A stretch of DNA of 64,000 bases, from NCBI RefSeq assembly GCF_040412425.1, contig NC_089768.1, positions 4,790,001 to 4,854,000 on the forward strand, read 5' to 3'. The notes below the pieces were generated by a model. That model did no database searches and was not told where the DNA came from. It saw only the letters and a program-made list of their open reading frames with translations. Source of the stretch: Macrobrachium rosenbergii (taxonomy: Eukaryota > Arthropoda > Malacostraca > Decapoda > Palaemonidae). Position 1 is the stretch's first letter; every line of letters starts with the position of its first letter. This document shows positions 1-12,681 of this stretch, in pieces. The position numbers and the translations under genes were made by a program.

Positions 1-1465
1 TAGTAGGATAATTACTTTCCTTTGATCGGTTCAGTGATGATATTCTCGTCGCAGGCCTGAAAATGCATTTTTTCCCATTGTAGAGCTCCTGTGATAAGCC
101 TCATAGTGTTTTTAAATGACATCCAGAGCCCTTTGTAGATTGCTTTGAAGATCTTTACGAGATGATAAGTGGCGCCTTGTCTTAGGGATGCATTTTCCTT
201 GAGAGCATTGTAGCTCCTCTTTGTTTTTTCTCTGAGTAGTTGAATTTCTTTGTTTGGTGAAAGACAGCTGTTTATGCTTAATCTAGATACGTACAATTTC
301 CAGCGCATTCTATATCTTCATCCATTAGCCGGATATCGTTCGGTTGTTGGGCATATTTGACGGCCACTGATTTGGTTTTGGTTGTATTCATTTTTAAATA
401 AATCTCAACACATTTTCTGATGAACATTATTTTTTATGCACATATAACACAGACATTATCTATCTATCTGACTACCTATCTATCTATCTGTCTGTCTATA
501 CACACATACTTGTATATATATATATACACACAGACACAAAGGGTTTGGCCTCTTAAGGACTTTGATTTTAGCTAGGTTTTTCATTAGTAAAATTTAAGCA
601 GAATTGTGTCAAAATTCCCACTTGGTGAGTTCCAGTTAACAACGTAAGTAACTCGGAAGCTGTTCTTCCAAAGGTGACTTTGGCTTCTCTATTTTCAGTG
701 TATTATTTGGTCGATGCCATCAGGTGTCCTCTTATCCTTTGTTGGACTAATGAGCCGACAGTGGTGGCACTGGTGACTTTATGTAAATTTTAAAGATCCA
801 GAAATACTATTTTTCCATTTTTACTTGTAGTCATGAAATATGTTATACACTCTTGTTCTACATCCTTCATGAAAGCACAGGCAGGTTGATGCAGGGTCCC
901 CATTTTCCAAAGTGGCTGTTTAAGTTCATGCTCTCAGAGGCCTTTCCTGTGCAGAGGATAAAGAGAGATTGGCCTGTAAGCGTTTTGGTTCTCTTGGTTT
1001 TGGCTGCGTGTTTTGCTGATACCACAGTCTAGGAATGACATTATCTACACAAGTTTGATTAATTATATGTAGGCACACTTCCTTCGCTTTTGTTCTCATA
1101 TACATCATCATACTGTATGTGACTGGAGCAGTGTCTTTTCCTTCTTCCCAAGCTTCCTCATTGTGAAAGGTACTTCACTTCTGTCTGGTATACCGTAAAC
1201 TGTGTTGACCATCCTCCATCTTTCAAGGTTGAGAGCATCCTGCTGATTTCGTTTGGCTAACAACAGATGCACTGATCTGGTCATGTCTACAAAGTGTTCT
1301 GCTAGTTTATTAACCTTTCTTTGTGGATTAGGGTGATTAGCTTCCTTTTTTCTTGCTTTCCCGGACACTTTGTCAAATCGCCACCATATCCATGCATCGG
1401 GGATGAGATGACTTGTCTGTTCACCGATGTAGCCAGGTTTCTCGCTTAACTTTGCTGGCTACCTC
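1..1465 (-). pseudogene. Decayed non-LTR retrotransposon reverse transcriptase (jockey-like LINE), cut by the window edge
   Basis: Minus-strand pieces in shifting frames follow the order of a jockey-type ORF2. From about 1465 down to 1108 lies the linker between endonuclease and RT, ending in an FTMRKL block equivalent to the 'pFTl.EL' motif that opens these RT domains. From 1111 to 926 follows a piece containing NTQPKPREPKRL (RT block with conserved 'iPKPg.pk.yRPIsL') and SLSSAQERPLRA. From 925 to 540 I can still read a GTHQVGILTQFC stretch matching the 'GtPQGgvLSP.LFN' block, and at 420-300 a NTTKTKSVAVKYAQQ stretch matching the 'N..KTk.m' block. The last piece (308-12) holds LREKTKRSYNALKENAS and MRLITGALQWEKMHFQA, the post-RT thumb. 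The YxDD box is not readable. Family assignment is from remembered consensus motifs; the element has many frameshifts and stops and cannot be active. Confidence 0.75.
456..545. repeat. (TATC)n/(TA)n microsatellite inside the LINE remnant
   Basis: Imperfect TATC and TGTC tetranucleotides (about 459-500) followed by a short TA run (513-527) interrupt the reverse-transcriptase remnant, so the array arose after or during decay of the element. Confidence 0.8.
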
Positions 1466-1469
1466 TGCA

Positions 1470-2445
1470 GCATGTGAGGTAACTTATCTCAGTATTGTAG
1501 TCATTTTATTTGTAATTTGACGCCTAAAGAACTTTCTTATTCTGCTCATTCTTATATTTATCCCTTTAAGCCTTGAATTGTAATACCAAGAGGCTTTGTG
1601 CTGTTATTGCCCATTTCTGTAATATTTCTCCATCATTTATGCATCTCAAGTACCTTGAAGGCTTTTAGAAGTCTCCCAACAAATTCTCAATGGAATGAAT
1701 GTTTTTGGTCTCCCATCTTGTCATGTAATTTTTGAAAGCAGGCCAGTTAGCTAGTTTTGGGTTCTAACCAGCTAGTAGGGATCGGGGAGGGGCAAGTATT
1801 TCTTTGCTTTCAGGTTGAACTCAACAGCAAAATAATCACTGGCAAGTACAGGATGTTAATTCCACGCTGCATTTTCTGACAAATACCTGGATATGGTTTA
1901 AAACCAGCCTTCCCCCATTGAGGTGTATTGCTTCAATTGATTATCTATAATTTAACAGTAAGGAAGTCTTCCATTAGAAAGCTGAATTGTCTTTCTGGCA
2001 AGAAAGCAAAAGTGCATTAAAATCTCAAAAAAAAAGAACGATTATTTTTTCAGTGTGATATACCTGTTTAGAAACAATGGCATTTTAAAGCTAAATCAGT
2101 GTATTGTGTTTTGTATAATGAATAGTCATTAAATGAAAATTTCCCTCTATAAGAGGTTCTTGCAAAAGTATCAAGTCATGTCCTGGCTATACGCGTGGCT
2201 GTAACCAGGCATGTTTGGTTTTCACACTCTTGATATTCTACTGTAACTTTTTAAACAATCACTTGGCTCTTGACTGTGACTTCCATCTTTTACTGGCTCT
2301 TCGCTGTTATTATCCAAATTTAACTGTTAAACGGAGAGATCCTGTTCATATTCATGAATGACTGAATCATCTCTAGCATCTCCTCTTTAGTGAGACCAAG
2401 CCTGATCTGTTGATGCTCGGCAATGAGCTTAAAGAATTGAAGTAA
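1470..2445. other. Non-coding stretch, nothing recognised
   Basis: No open frame of note and no repeat I recognise. It may contain the endonuclease half of the LINE that lies to its left, but I cannot read it with confidence. Confidence 0.4.
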
Positions 2446-2448
2446 AAT

Positions 2449-3240
2449 GCCTCCAAATTGTTACCCACGATCCAACGATCAGTGTTCAGTGGTTATGCTG
2501 TAAAAATAATAGGCCCAGACCCTGTGTCCTTGCAATGCATCAGTGTGGATATTTTTCAGAAAAGTCGGATGGGCTGGGTTTTATGGCTGGAGGCCAGGTG
2601 CAGCGTACTTGCTTCACCCAGTGATCTTGATTTCATTGGCCGATTGGATGCCTGCACCCATGGTTTTTCCTGATGGGGGTGCTGCTCCTGTGGGAGTGCT
2701 GAAGGTCATATAAAGTCTTCAACTTTCTGTATGTTAATAGAAGGGTGTTGACAATTGACTGGCAATATCTGCAATCTGCAGCCTTTTTTAATGTTAGTCT
2801 CTCTGTGAACTATTAATGTCTGTTCTGTTAGCTTCTACACAGGTGGCCTAATGTTATATACTTCAGTGAACTTGAGTTATTGGAATAAAATGTTCCCAAA
2901 CTGCTTGTTACCCATAATCCAATAATCTATGCTTGTGTTGTAAAAAAATTAGATCCAGACTCTATGACCCTGTCATGCATTTCAGCGGCTGTTTTCAGAA
3001 TAGCTGGATAGGCTGGGTTTTAAGCCTGGAGGCAAGGTGCAACCCATTTGCCTCAACCAGTGATCTTAATTTCACTGGCAGATAGGTTGAAGGGATTATC
3101 CGAGAAGATGACTGTATGCTCTTGCCAACCTTGATGAAGCATTGGTCACTGGTCCTGACTACTGATTGGCTAGCTGAGTAATAAATGGAAAATGCTGGCC
3201 TTATGTTATATACTTGAGTGAACTGTTGGAATATCGGCCT
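2449..3240. repeat. Diverged tandem duplication, two copies about 0.43 kb apart
   Basis: Copy 1 (about 2449-2650) and copy 2 (about 2886-3092) align along their length: both run from a TTACCCA-GATCCAA/AATCCAA block through CCAGAC-CT-TG-CCTTG, a shared GGGCTGGGTTTTA or GGCTGGGTTTTAAG block, GGAGGC-AGGTGCA, and CAGTGATCTT-ATTTCA-TGGC. The spacers also match (ATGTTATATACTTCAGTGAAC at 2852 against ATGTTATATACTTGAGTGAAC at 3202), so the repeated unit includes the intervening DNA. Divergence is high enough that this is an old duplication. No coding content is evident. Confidence 0.75.
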
Positions 3241-3547
3241 CTGGTTGCTTTGGAACTGTAGACGGTTTCACAAGGTAAAGAAGTTCATTTCAGTGTTGGT
3301 GTTGGAGCCATTACTGTGTCCCTCCGGGCAAGCAAATCTTTGTACCATATTGTCAGTGGCATCTCAGGGGGTCCTTTCCTGATTATATTCAAAGTGTATC
3401 ACTGTCTTTAAGGTACCTCTGCTGTGGTAGAGGATTAATTGACAGACATACACACATGCATATATGCATACAACATAAAAACATGAATATAAACACAACA
3501 TACTCACATACATGCACAAATACATACACAATCACACACGCACACAC

Positions 3548-3582
3548 ATATATATATATATATAAATCTGTATATATATACA

Positions 3583-3654
<72 letters not shown>
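3548..3654. repeat. (AT)n microsatellite
   Basis: Almost pure AT dinucleotides with a few interruptions, preceded by a short CA run at 3534-3547. Confidence 0.95.
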
Positions 3655-3656
<2 letters not shown>

Positions 3657-4069
3657 TGGAAAATAACTTACACTTAAAAGTAATTATGTAATAATTGCAT
3701 CTGTCCCAGCCAGGACTCAAACTTAATGCCTCCAGGAATAGATTTAGGGAGACATTTCATTTCGTGTCGTTAGGCATTCGAGAATTTTCCCTTGGGCCAA
3801 TGACAGATATGCATATTTGTAAGTTCCTTAAAAATCTTATCCTTCTTCATGGCTCATTAGTTTAGATTTGACCTACTGTAAGTCTTCTTGGAAGGATGGT
3901 TCATATTCTATTTAAAATGTGGAGTTTCTTCATTCCTTTCCTGCCTGTCTGAAAACTTTATGGTGGGGAGCATATCTAAGACTACTTGTAACTCTAGAAG
4001 TCAAGAGGTCTATGACAACATTATAATAAATAGCTCACGTAACAAGTACATTCTCCCATTTCTCTCTCT

Positions 4070-4451
<382 letters not shown>

Positions 4452-4790
4452 CAATTATCTTGTATATTTGAACCTTTTCTTGGTAATACTTTATTTAACG
4501 GTAACCGGACGTCTTATAACGGAAATTCTGATACAGAACATTTTGTCTGAGAAAAATCTGCTCTATTAATCCTTGTGTGCTTGGTTTAAGGATGGATAAC
4601 AATGGACAAAGATGACCAGCTAGCACATGCATGAGATTAAATGCGTCATATCTGTGCAGTTTCCAGCTGAAACAAAGGGAAGGCTTCAGTCTACCCGTGG
4701 GTCTCACTCGGTGCACGTCTCTGCTAAACTGTCTACGTGTAATTTTTGACATCGCATATAGTGCAAAGTAACTGTGATGTAAATAAGTCA

Positions 4791-5502
4791 TCATGTCCCC
4801 TAAGAAATCTAGAGGCGCCAGAGAGGCTGAGCCTGTTGTGGAGGATATTGTTTCTCTGGGCAAGTCCTTGGGCTTTTGGAGGTCATGGTGACGATGTGGG
4901 TTCAGTGGAGGAGCACAAAGCAAACCTCAACGCAGAACTGCATGACCTTCAGAGGGAGCTGCAACAGATAACAGCTGAGGAGTTGTCTTCAGAAGAGGAG
5001 GAGCAAAGGGAGAATGTCCCTAGTTCTTTAATGAAAGCAATGAGTTCATATTGGGGGGAAGTACAAAGTTCCCTTCAGAAATATCACCCTAACAAAGCTG
5101 TAATAAACTGTATTCTAAAGCTGCAGAATAACCATGCTATCTCTCACTTTCGGAACATTTTAAAATGCAAAAACAATGGACAGGTTTTGAGTTAGAAAGA
5201 AGCAATGATTCTCAAGAAGAAAGCAGTAGAAAGAGAAAGAAAAGAGGAACAACCCTGGAAGCACAGTTGCCTGCCATTTTTATGGCAGGGGCTCCCTTTC
5301 CAAACAATAACCTCTCTCCTCTTCTTTACCTCTTTTCCAGACTACCACATACTTGATAAATTAAAAATGAAATGCATTTCTTTGTATTTTTGGATGAGAT
5401 TAATCCAAACCCTTATTGGAAACATTCGCTAGCTTAAAGAAGAATTCGGTTAAAGGACACCCTTCCGGAACGGAGTAAGTCCTTTAACCAAGGTATGGCA
5501 GT
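4791..5502 (+). mobile_element. Tigger/pogo-type DNA transposon, transposase C-terminus and 3' terminus only
   Basis: The three frames together read as the C-terminus of a TIGD1/Tigger-like transposase (pogo group of Tc1/mariner). A VVEDIVSLGKSLG stretch (from 4829) shifts frame near 4875 into an acidic region with EELSSEEEEQRENVP and then YHPNKAVINCILKL followed by HAISHFRNILK (about 5087-5165), which is the conserved C-terminal 'W..v...i.khHPnKA.......D..vshFr.iLkrRqkq' signature. A further shift near 5165 continues into a KQWTGFELERSNDSQEE tail. The DDE catalytic core and the DNA-binding domain are absent, so the copy is 5'-truncated. Downstream an 11-bp inverted repeat (GGTTAAAGGAC at 5448-5458, GTCCTTTAACC at 5479-5489) and a final AAGGTATGGCAGTA resemble the terminal region of Tigger elements, ending at a TA. 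The long opposite-strand frame at 4495-4923 is a shadow. Confidence 0.75.
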
Positions 5503-5719
<217 letters not shown>

Positions 5720-5722
<3 letters not shown>

Positions 5723-6540
5723 TAACACACGAGATGTAATTACAGTACCTAAGAACCTCCTCTTAGTAACGCTCTACGTAAATGTACTCTGGAGCACACT
5801 TTCTAACGCTGTTTCATTATCGTTATTCGGTTACTTTACATCTTATCGTCAACAGTCCCCACAAAAGAAAAGGTGTATAATACATGGAAACACCAAGAAA
5901 TCCAAAGAGTAAGCAAAACATATAGTTTACGTTCTATATAACATGAAACTCAAAGAACTAGGATAAAAAGTAAGTTAATGAATGGTGTGTAATACATTCC
6001 TTATTAAACAGGTTCATATCAAGCACTAGGCTTTTCATGTTATTCATGAACTAATAGAATTTAACGACAGAAATAAAAGGCAAAGACCAACTCTTACAAT
6101 GCTTCTCAAAAACCATAAGCCTGAATAATTATCCAAATAATCATAACTGCAGTAACAACAAGGCGAGAGGAATATCAGTCTTATTATGAAATAAATAATA
6201 TTATAGCTCTTAGAGTGTAAAATGAGATGCAAAATTCAAAGAATACAAAAATATATGTGATGAAAAGAATATAAAAATATTGGGCATCAAAGAATGTAAA
6301 AATAATAGGCTGGCATCAGTGAGGGTAAAAGTAATAAACTGGAATCAAAGCACGTTAAAAACGCACCAGGATCAATGAATAATTAAAATGCAAATAAAAA
6401 TTAAGAACTTCAATATGCCAACTATTCTGAAGTAGAAATCTGTAACGCAATTATATACTGGACATTTAAGAATCACAGTTCAGTGAATGAACAGAATCGT
6501 GAATCTCAGAATACAATGTATAAAACAATTACTTAGGGAC
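5720..6540. other. AT-rich non-coding stretch, nothing recognised
   Basis: No supported gene. Short direct motifs of the type AAAGAATRTAAAAATA occur near 6238-6310, suggesting local low-complexity duplication. Confidence 0.4.
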
Positions 6541-6544
6541 AAAA

Positions 6545-6823
6545 GCTGAATCCTATTAAATATGGAACAGCCTACAGGGGCCATTGACTAAAAATTCAAG
6601 CCTCCAAAGAATATGGCGTTCATTTTAAAGACGTAACAAAAGGGTAATAGGAAATGCAGAAAGAAGAGATCAGTTCTCAGAAAAGAAAAACATTTTAACT
6701 AATTTATAAATAAATTAAATAGATAAAAATGTAAATACAATACAAGGAGAACTGTTGCAGGGTAGTAATGCATTGCATCTTCACTAGAACTTTTCAGGTC
6801 CCAACTGCGCAATTTCATGTCCA
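6545..6823 (-). mobile_element. 3' end of a LINE (same family as the copy at 34 kb), 5'-truncated
   Basis: Reading the minus strand from 6823 to 6545, the order of blocks matches the 3' untranslated end of the LINE at 33931-34560: a CAATGCATTACTACCCT block (CAATGCATTACTACCC at 6760-6780), CTGATCTCTTCTTTCTG, a TTACGTC-AATGAACGCCATATTC block, and the tail GGAGGCTTGAATTT...GTCAATGGCCCCTGTAGG. The last residues of the ORF (ctgaaaagttc) are just visible at 6820. No (AAT)n tail is left. Truncation at the 5' side is typical of target-primed reverse transcription. Confidence 0.7.
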
Positions 6824-6829
6824 TTCAAT

Positions 6830-7325
6830 TACGATTTGAACAAAGTCACACTGACATGAGGAAATAATGAATCCTGTTGATGGCAAAATTCTGGTAATCT
6901 TTTTTTCCCTATGAGCACTGAATATGCCATTCAAACAAGAAGTCACGGGCACAGAATATCACATTCTCAAATGAATGACATATATATTAACAGGAATATT
7001 CAATGAAACATTAATATGAGATTTATAAATGAGTAACAAATCCGAAAATAAACTATCCCGACTGGGAAATTAATCTACCTCATATAAATTCAGTATTTAC
7101 AACCTTCAAAAGAATTACAAGAACCATTACCAAAGAATAATAGCCCTTGAAATATTAGTAAGCAGCAACACAAACGCATTGTAAACCCACAATTACCCCA
7201 AATCCAAGATCAACTCTGACACCTATATTTAAGAGGTTAAAATGGCATTGCAATTGTCTTCCGATAACCATTAAGTAATAATTTGGAAGTTTTTCTTAGG
7301 TATCCCCACAAATAACGCACGCATG
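6830..7325. other. Non-coding stretch, nothing recognised
   Basis: AT-rich DNA without a supported frame, RNA gene or repeat. Confidence 0.4.
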
Positions 7326-7327
7326 GG

Positions 7328-7527
7328 GGTAGCGCCGTCAGTATATCGCACGTGGTGAACTGTAGCAACTAAAGGGTATTTTCAGCGCCCCTTCGGTCAC
7401 TAGCTACAGCCACTTTTTAGCTTTTTATTTGACCTCCATTCCCGCTTCCTTTCTTCAGTCTTGCGTCTTTCTGTTCAAACACCATAACGCCCTCTTTTCT
7501 GTCTTAAGCGCTGAATGGCCGAAGCGT
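7328..7527 (+). repeat. Dispersed repeat that I recall as common in decapods
   Basis: Starts GCGCCGTCAGTATATCGCAC, continues with GTGAACTGTAG, TTTTCAGCGCCCCTTCGG and a pyrimidine-rich CCGCTTCCTTTCTTC stretch, and ends GCGCTGAATGGCC. I recognise this order from many shrimp and crab sequences, where it appears as a high-copy interspersed sequence without a coding function. Identification is from memory; no copy number can be given. Confidence 0.55.
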
Positions 7528-7539
7528 CTCCCCCCTCCC

Positions 7540-7837
7540 CGTGCTTAGCATGACAGCTTGGACTTCAGAAGTTCATATCACACCTAACAATTGACAACTG
7601 ATAAACTTGTTTTTGTATATCTTCCTTTAATGCAATTATTTTATGTCCCAACGGCGTCTGGCTTTTCTAAGTAGGCACCCATCCAGATAATGACTAGACA
7701 CAATGGTGCAATGCTTCGGTAAACTAATGATGAGCTATTGTCATTTCGGTATCACAAACATATTGCTCCGGAAATTGTATTTCGTGTTGACCGTGGTGAG
7801 TTATTTGAGACGACTCTTGTTAAGTTTGCATAAATAT

Positions 7838-7896
<59 letters not shown>

Positions 7897-8783
7897 GGTG
7901 ATTTATTTGGCATAACAACATGTATGAATTAGATTTATCTTTAAACCAGTAATAAATGCTTTACTGTAAGAATGGAATTTTTTCTTTATAATTTTTTTTA
8001 ATAAAATTCTAACAGTATATACAAAAAACGAGAGGGGAATACGTTGAGAAACAGACGATTAGGGTTCGTTTTCAATGATATTCCAGACATGGTGTTGGGC
8101 GAGTTCAGGTTGGATGACTTCTGGTAAAAGAGGCGAGTAATCGTTCTGCATCCACAAAAAAGGGATTTGTCAATGGTATGACGACTGGTTTCAATATAAC
8201 TTGTAATCTTGATGATAATGCTCCTGCTCTGCAATGCGCTTCAAGAATTAAACACTGGCTTGGATGCAATGCATCTGATCATCCATCAATCTCTGTTTTC
8301 GGGAGCATTCATCGATATTAAGTCTAGCGATGCCTAAGGGCAGTAAAGGATTCCCAACCCGGAAAAGTCAATGGAATTTTTACGGTTGCCTGGCATACTT
8401 GCAGCATTGCTTCTACATTTGTTGGGTATAGCACGGGAAACGATGCAATTCAATTAACAATTAATAACAGTCTCAGGACTATCCCACTTCTAACATGGGC
8501 GGTATCTTGAAATAATGAAGTAGACCAAATTGCATCCAGCAATAGGAAACGTCTAAGGAGAACACTTCTCTGGGAAATAACATTTGTAATTAAACAGTGT
8601 GTTCTTGTATCTAACTTTCCTGAGAATGTATGGGGCTTGTGGACATGTGCTCTTGTCAAAATCAGTGAAAAGATAAATATACAGGTGTCGTAAAAGTGAT
8701 ATATAAATGAGGAATAAGTGACATAAATAAATGCAGTGTTAGAAATATGCAGGGAAAATGGGAAAAAATTGAGCCTCAATGTA

Positions 8784-8785
<2 letters not shown>
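7540..8785. other. Intervening DNA with a (CT)n array, no gene recognised
   Basis: Holds a pure CT array at 7840-7891. Frames at 7703-7897 and 7998-8234 are short and show no family resemblance. Confidence 0.5.
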
Positions 8786-9131
<346 letters not shown>

Positions 9132-9134
9132 ATT

Positions 9135-9780
9135 ATCTTGAAACCTCCCTCCTCCAAAGGGTAGTTCCAAAAGGTCGAACGGCTACCGTACCCTTAATTT
9201 ACTGCCTAGGAAATCAGAGGCACAATGAATTTTTCGGGACATGAGCCTAAGTCGTTCGCCCTCCCCGTCTCGCCATTCATTTTGCATACTTTAAGGGACC
9301 AGTGCAAGCAGTGGCGAGGATGCTGAACCTGGGCTGTGTGACGGAAAATCTATACGAGAATTCCGCTTCCAAACGTCCGTCTGCGTTACACACAGAAAAA
9401 ATTGTGCACACAAATAGCACTCTTCAGAGTATGAGAAAATAAAACTGCGGTCGATGACCTAATTGTTAAAGAGAGAAGTCTTCAAATAATTTTCAGATAT
9501 AAAAACAGTTTGAGAGGACAAAGCAGTTGCTGCGACCACCCAGTAAAATAGCAGCTGCAATTCCATTATTCTTCATTCCACTATTCTTCACACACACAAC
9601 TATCACTTACATAATTATTTTTCATAGTTTCTTTTTAATGATTATTATTTTCCTTGTGAACTAATTTTTTCAGGTTAAACGATAAAAATTTACCACATAT
9701 AGCTTAATTGTAACTTTGATACACTTTGATACATGTTAAATTAAATATTTGTCAAAAAACCATTATGTAATCTACTACAC
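9135..9780. other. Non-coding stretch, nothing recognised
   Basis: Unique-looking DNA without a supported frame or repeat family. Confidence 0.4.
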
Positions 9781-9783
9781 AGT

Positions 9784-10003
9784 TGGTCCGCTGGTATAGT
9801 GGTTAGTGTCGTGGATTGATACTCAGATGTGGCGGGTTCGCGTTTCCCCCAGGGCGATGAAAAATCACTGGCTCTGAATCATTAGTTACTGCTGCAGTGT
9901 GGGGTCTGCTGTGGGGGGTTGAAACCAACATTCCTAGGAAGCTTGCATTTCAAGTCAATGGCCCGTGTGTGCTTGTTTCATGTGAATAGGTTTCATCTAC
10001 TGA

Positions 10004-10050
<47 letters not shown>

Positions 10051-10079
10051 TAATAATAATAATAATAACAACAACAACA
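9784..10079 (+). mobile_element. tRNA-derived SINE with (AAT)n tail
   Basis: The head is tRNA-like: a pol III A-box-like TGGTATAGTGGTTAG at 9792-9806 and a B-box-like GGGTTCGCGTTTCC at 9834-9847, a normal spacing of about 30 bp. A body follows with AAAAATCACTGGCTCTGAATC and GTGTGGGGTCTGCTGTGG, then a 3' region (about 9935-10000) and an (AAT)n tail with CAA slips (10005-10077). A folded tRNA is not possible with the changes present, so this is not a functional tRNA gene. The last ~70 bp before the tail match the 3' end of the LINE at 34 kb. I recall this SINE as widespread in decapods. Confidence 0.85.
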
Positions 10080-10160
10080 AAGACCCATTTCATACTTTCC
10101 GATACTTTACCGATAAAGAACAGTCACAATTAAAATTTCGGATTTCATCACTTTTCTTCG

Positions 10161-10739
10161 TGATGCTCCCTTCGTCGTTTGTTCATTTCGGGTCAGGAGA
10201 GACAATTGGAAAAACACAACATAAATCAAATAATAAAATCAGCATCACAACTAAAGTAGATCCGAGCACGGCAATTCAAGTTGCAGTGCAATTGGCACCC
10301 CCCACTCCCGTCCCACCTCCCCCCCCAACAAAAAAGTAAGGAAAAGTAAGTTTGTTATGCAAAACCAATGACTAAATGAAGCTTGAGCTGCATAGTAAAT
10401 AATTTCGTCAAAAATGACGATCACCACGTACAAATAATAAAAACATGTTATTAGGAGAGGAGCTTATGTAATCTCGTGGGATTTTAGATGAAGGGAAGGA
10501 ATGACTACCTGGAATACATTGCTGGTATGGTCTAATGTAACTTACTACCTGGTGTTTTGGCTGAAATTGTGGTAGAAGCCCTGTATGACGTCATTAATCC
10601 AAGATGGCCGCCGCTATGTAGATGGTCTCAGATTTTCGTCTACAACTCGTGTTAAGAGTGATTCTGTGAAAAATTTTCATCAATAATGATTTGTTTGGCA
10701 TAAAAAACAAACAAAAAAGTATGGAATCAATTTTTTATA

Positions 10740-10802
<63 letters not shown>

Positions 10803-10943
10803 CAGTTTACGAGCTAGAACCAATTTTGTAAATTTTCCACTTTACATTATTCTACATCTCGCTGTGTTTCCATTAGTAACTGACATCAGAGTTTGAATAT
10901 ACAAAATATGAATAGAAAATAAATTGTTGACCATAAAAATACA
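10161..10943. repeat. Left terminal inverted repeat of the 10-14 kb transposon
   Basis: About 783 bp, interrupted by an (AT)n array at 10736-10801 that has no equivalent at the same place in the other arm. Contains the TGACGTCA motif at about 10588-10595 (a CRE-like palindrome), which is conserved in the right arm near 13222-13229 and so may be a promoter element inside the repeat. Confidence 0.8.
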
Positions 10944-11017
10944 AGTTAAACAATTTATGAGCAAGTTTTCATATCCTAAAAAAGAATTAAACATGAGGAT
11001 TTCCAATTTTCATTCAA

Positions 11018-11095
<78 letters not shown>

Positions 11096-11362
11096 CTGAA
11101 ACAAATGCACTCTATATAAAGTAAACTTGTAATGTTTTACAGCTCATCATCAGATTCACTGAGGTGGGTTTCATTCTCATTTCAATTGTTCTTACATAAA
11201 TTTTCATCACCACCGCACCTGAACAGTTCTGCACGTATCAGTGCATGAGTCCGACAGAGAAGTAGCATATGAAAAATACGGATACAACATAATTTGTTGA
11301 CCATTAAAAAACAACAAAGCACATTACAAGCAATTTTTCATACCTTAAAAAAGAATTAAACA
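10915..11362. repeat. Internal direct duplication inside the transposon
   Basis: Copy 1 (about 10917-10995) and copy 2 (about 11284-11361) both run TTGTTGACCAT-AAAA, then GAGCAA or CAAGCAA, TTTTCATA-CCT, and AAAAAAGAATTAAACA. Copy 1 overlaps the inner end of the left arm and copy 2 abuts the stop end of the broken gene. An AT array (11023-11091) sits between them. Confidence 0.75.
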
Positions 11363-11367
11363 GCTCA

Positions 11368-12681
11368 TTATCCGTTAAGACACGAACATCTTCCTAGCTG
11401 AATGACTGAGTCTGGTGCACAAGGAAGGAGACACGCAACTGGAGTGTAACTTTGCCCTGTCATTTCCCATCCAAACTGTAATGGGTCTGGCAAATTTGGA
11501 TGCGGTTGATTAGCACGCTGCCACTCTAACACTTGGTAATTAGCTTTTAAAATATATGGTGTTAAAGCAGCTCTTGTTGGGGGTAGGTTTTCATTGCGTG
11601 TGTGTTTCTTGGTGTACATGTGCCAACGGAGTTCACCCATGTCAGAATCTATGTTCCCGGTAGGTAGGCTTGACATTTCTGATGTGTCTCTTTCAATAAC
11701 TTTATCAAAGGCGTGCTTTGTATGAACATTGATGAGTTCATTTCCATCATATGTCACTGGATTAGTAGATTTGGTGAGACTAGTGTACAGGTGAGCAACG
11801 TCTTGCTGTTGTCGTTTTGCTTTGGATGCTGTTAGGTGATGATGATTTGATCGTTCTTACTCTGTGATGCCAAACATATTCTTTGCTTCTTAAGTAAGCC
11901 TTGACAATTCAGGAGAGGTCTGAAAGAATCGCATCAGAGCCTGCTTCTTTTGTGTTGTGTTCACCAAAGCACCGAGTACTTTCATTGCCCTGTTTTTATG
12001 CTCAAAAGCTTCATCTGCTCCTAAAGCGCAAAAAGACACATTCGACTTGTGGACAACCCAGTTTCCTCTTTTGAACTCATTCCACAGATCTGGCTGTTTA
12101 CTTTCTAGTTGCTCCATATCTGCTATGTACCAAGGTATCGTACTCGAGTAGTTTGTCAAATCAAGGACAAAAAAATACTTCACAAACTCTTCTAGCGCTG
12201 ACAGATGTAACTCCAAGTTTGCAGTTCGAACAGACCTAATGAAAATGAGCACTGTGTCCACCAAATGCATATGCTGAAGAGCCACTCTGAATGTTGGTTT
12301 TTCTTCGGATTCTTTAGTGCTGAATGCTTTCATTTTAGCTAGTACATTCAAATCTGTTAGGATCTTTCCAGTGTCATTTTGCTTAGATTTAATTCCACTG
12401 AAATTCTCTCCTTGCAAAACATCAACCAGTTTCTTAAGCTCAGGTTCTAACTTTTCTTTAATTTGTGGATGCAATTTGTAAAATTCATCAATGCAGCATT
12501 TGAAAAGGGCAAGTCTTAGTAATATATGTGCTTCAATGGCTCTTCTTACGTACTTCCCTGCTAGTACGTTAGCTACAGTACTGCCATCATACAGTGAGGA
12601 TAGGGTAGAATCAAAGCCTGTTCCATCCAGAAACGAACCTATAGTTCGAAAAGCATTGCCATTATTATATAAAGCATGCAA
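11368..12681 (-). pseudogene. Broken transposon-borne gene of an uncharacterised protein family
   Basis: A single minus-strand frame runs from 12681 to 11368 and is broken only by two in-frame stops (near 11890 and 11858). The first 263 residues include GNAFRTIGSFLDGTGFD, GKYVRRAIEAHILL, WYIADMEQLESKQPDLWNEF followed by a GNWVVHKS block, and GADEAFEHKNRAMKVLGALV. The last part has LPPTRAALTPYILKANYQ followed by a LEWQRANQ stretch, FGWEM and a closing C-x-C (GRCSCLNG). I recognise this block order from many 'hypothetical' proteins of cnidarians and arthropods that occur in high copy, but I know no name or tested activity. The N-terminus is missing: upstream of 12681 the frame is lost, with only an unrelated-looking frame at 12665-12856. 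No DDE triad can be assigned. Its position between long inverted repeats suggests it is the transposase or an accessory protein of the element; that is inference. Confidence 0.6.

Noticed and set aside
4495..4923. 142-residue minus-strand frame
   Set aside because: Antisense to the Tigger transposase remnant, with no domain of its own.
7998..8234. 78-residue minus frame that looks slightly like a Penelope-type region
   Set aside because: I could not align any of the conserved GIY-YIG or RT motifs.
9784..9857. Functional tRNA gene
   Set aside because: A- and B-box-like sequences are present but acceptor and anticodon stems do not pair, and the unit continues into a SINE body with an AAT tail.
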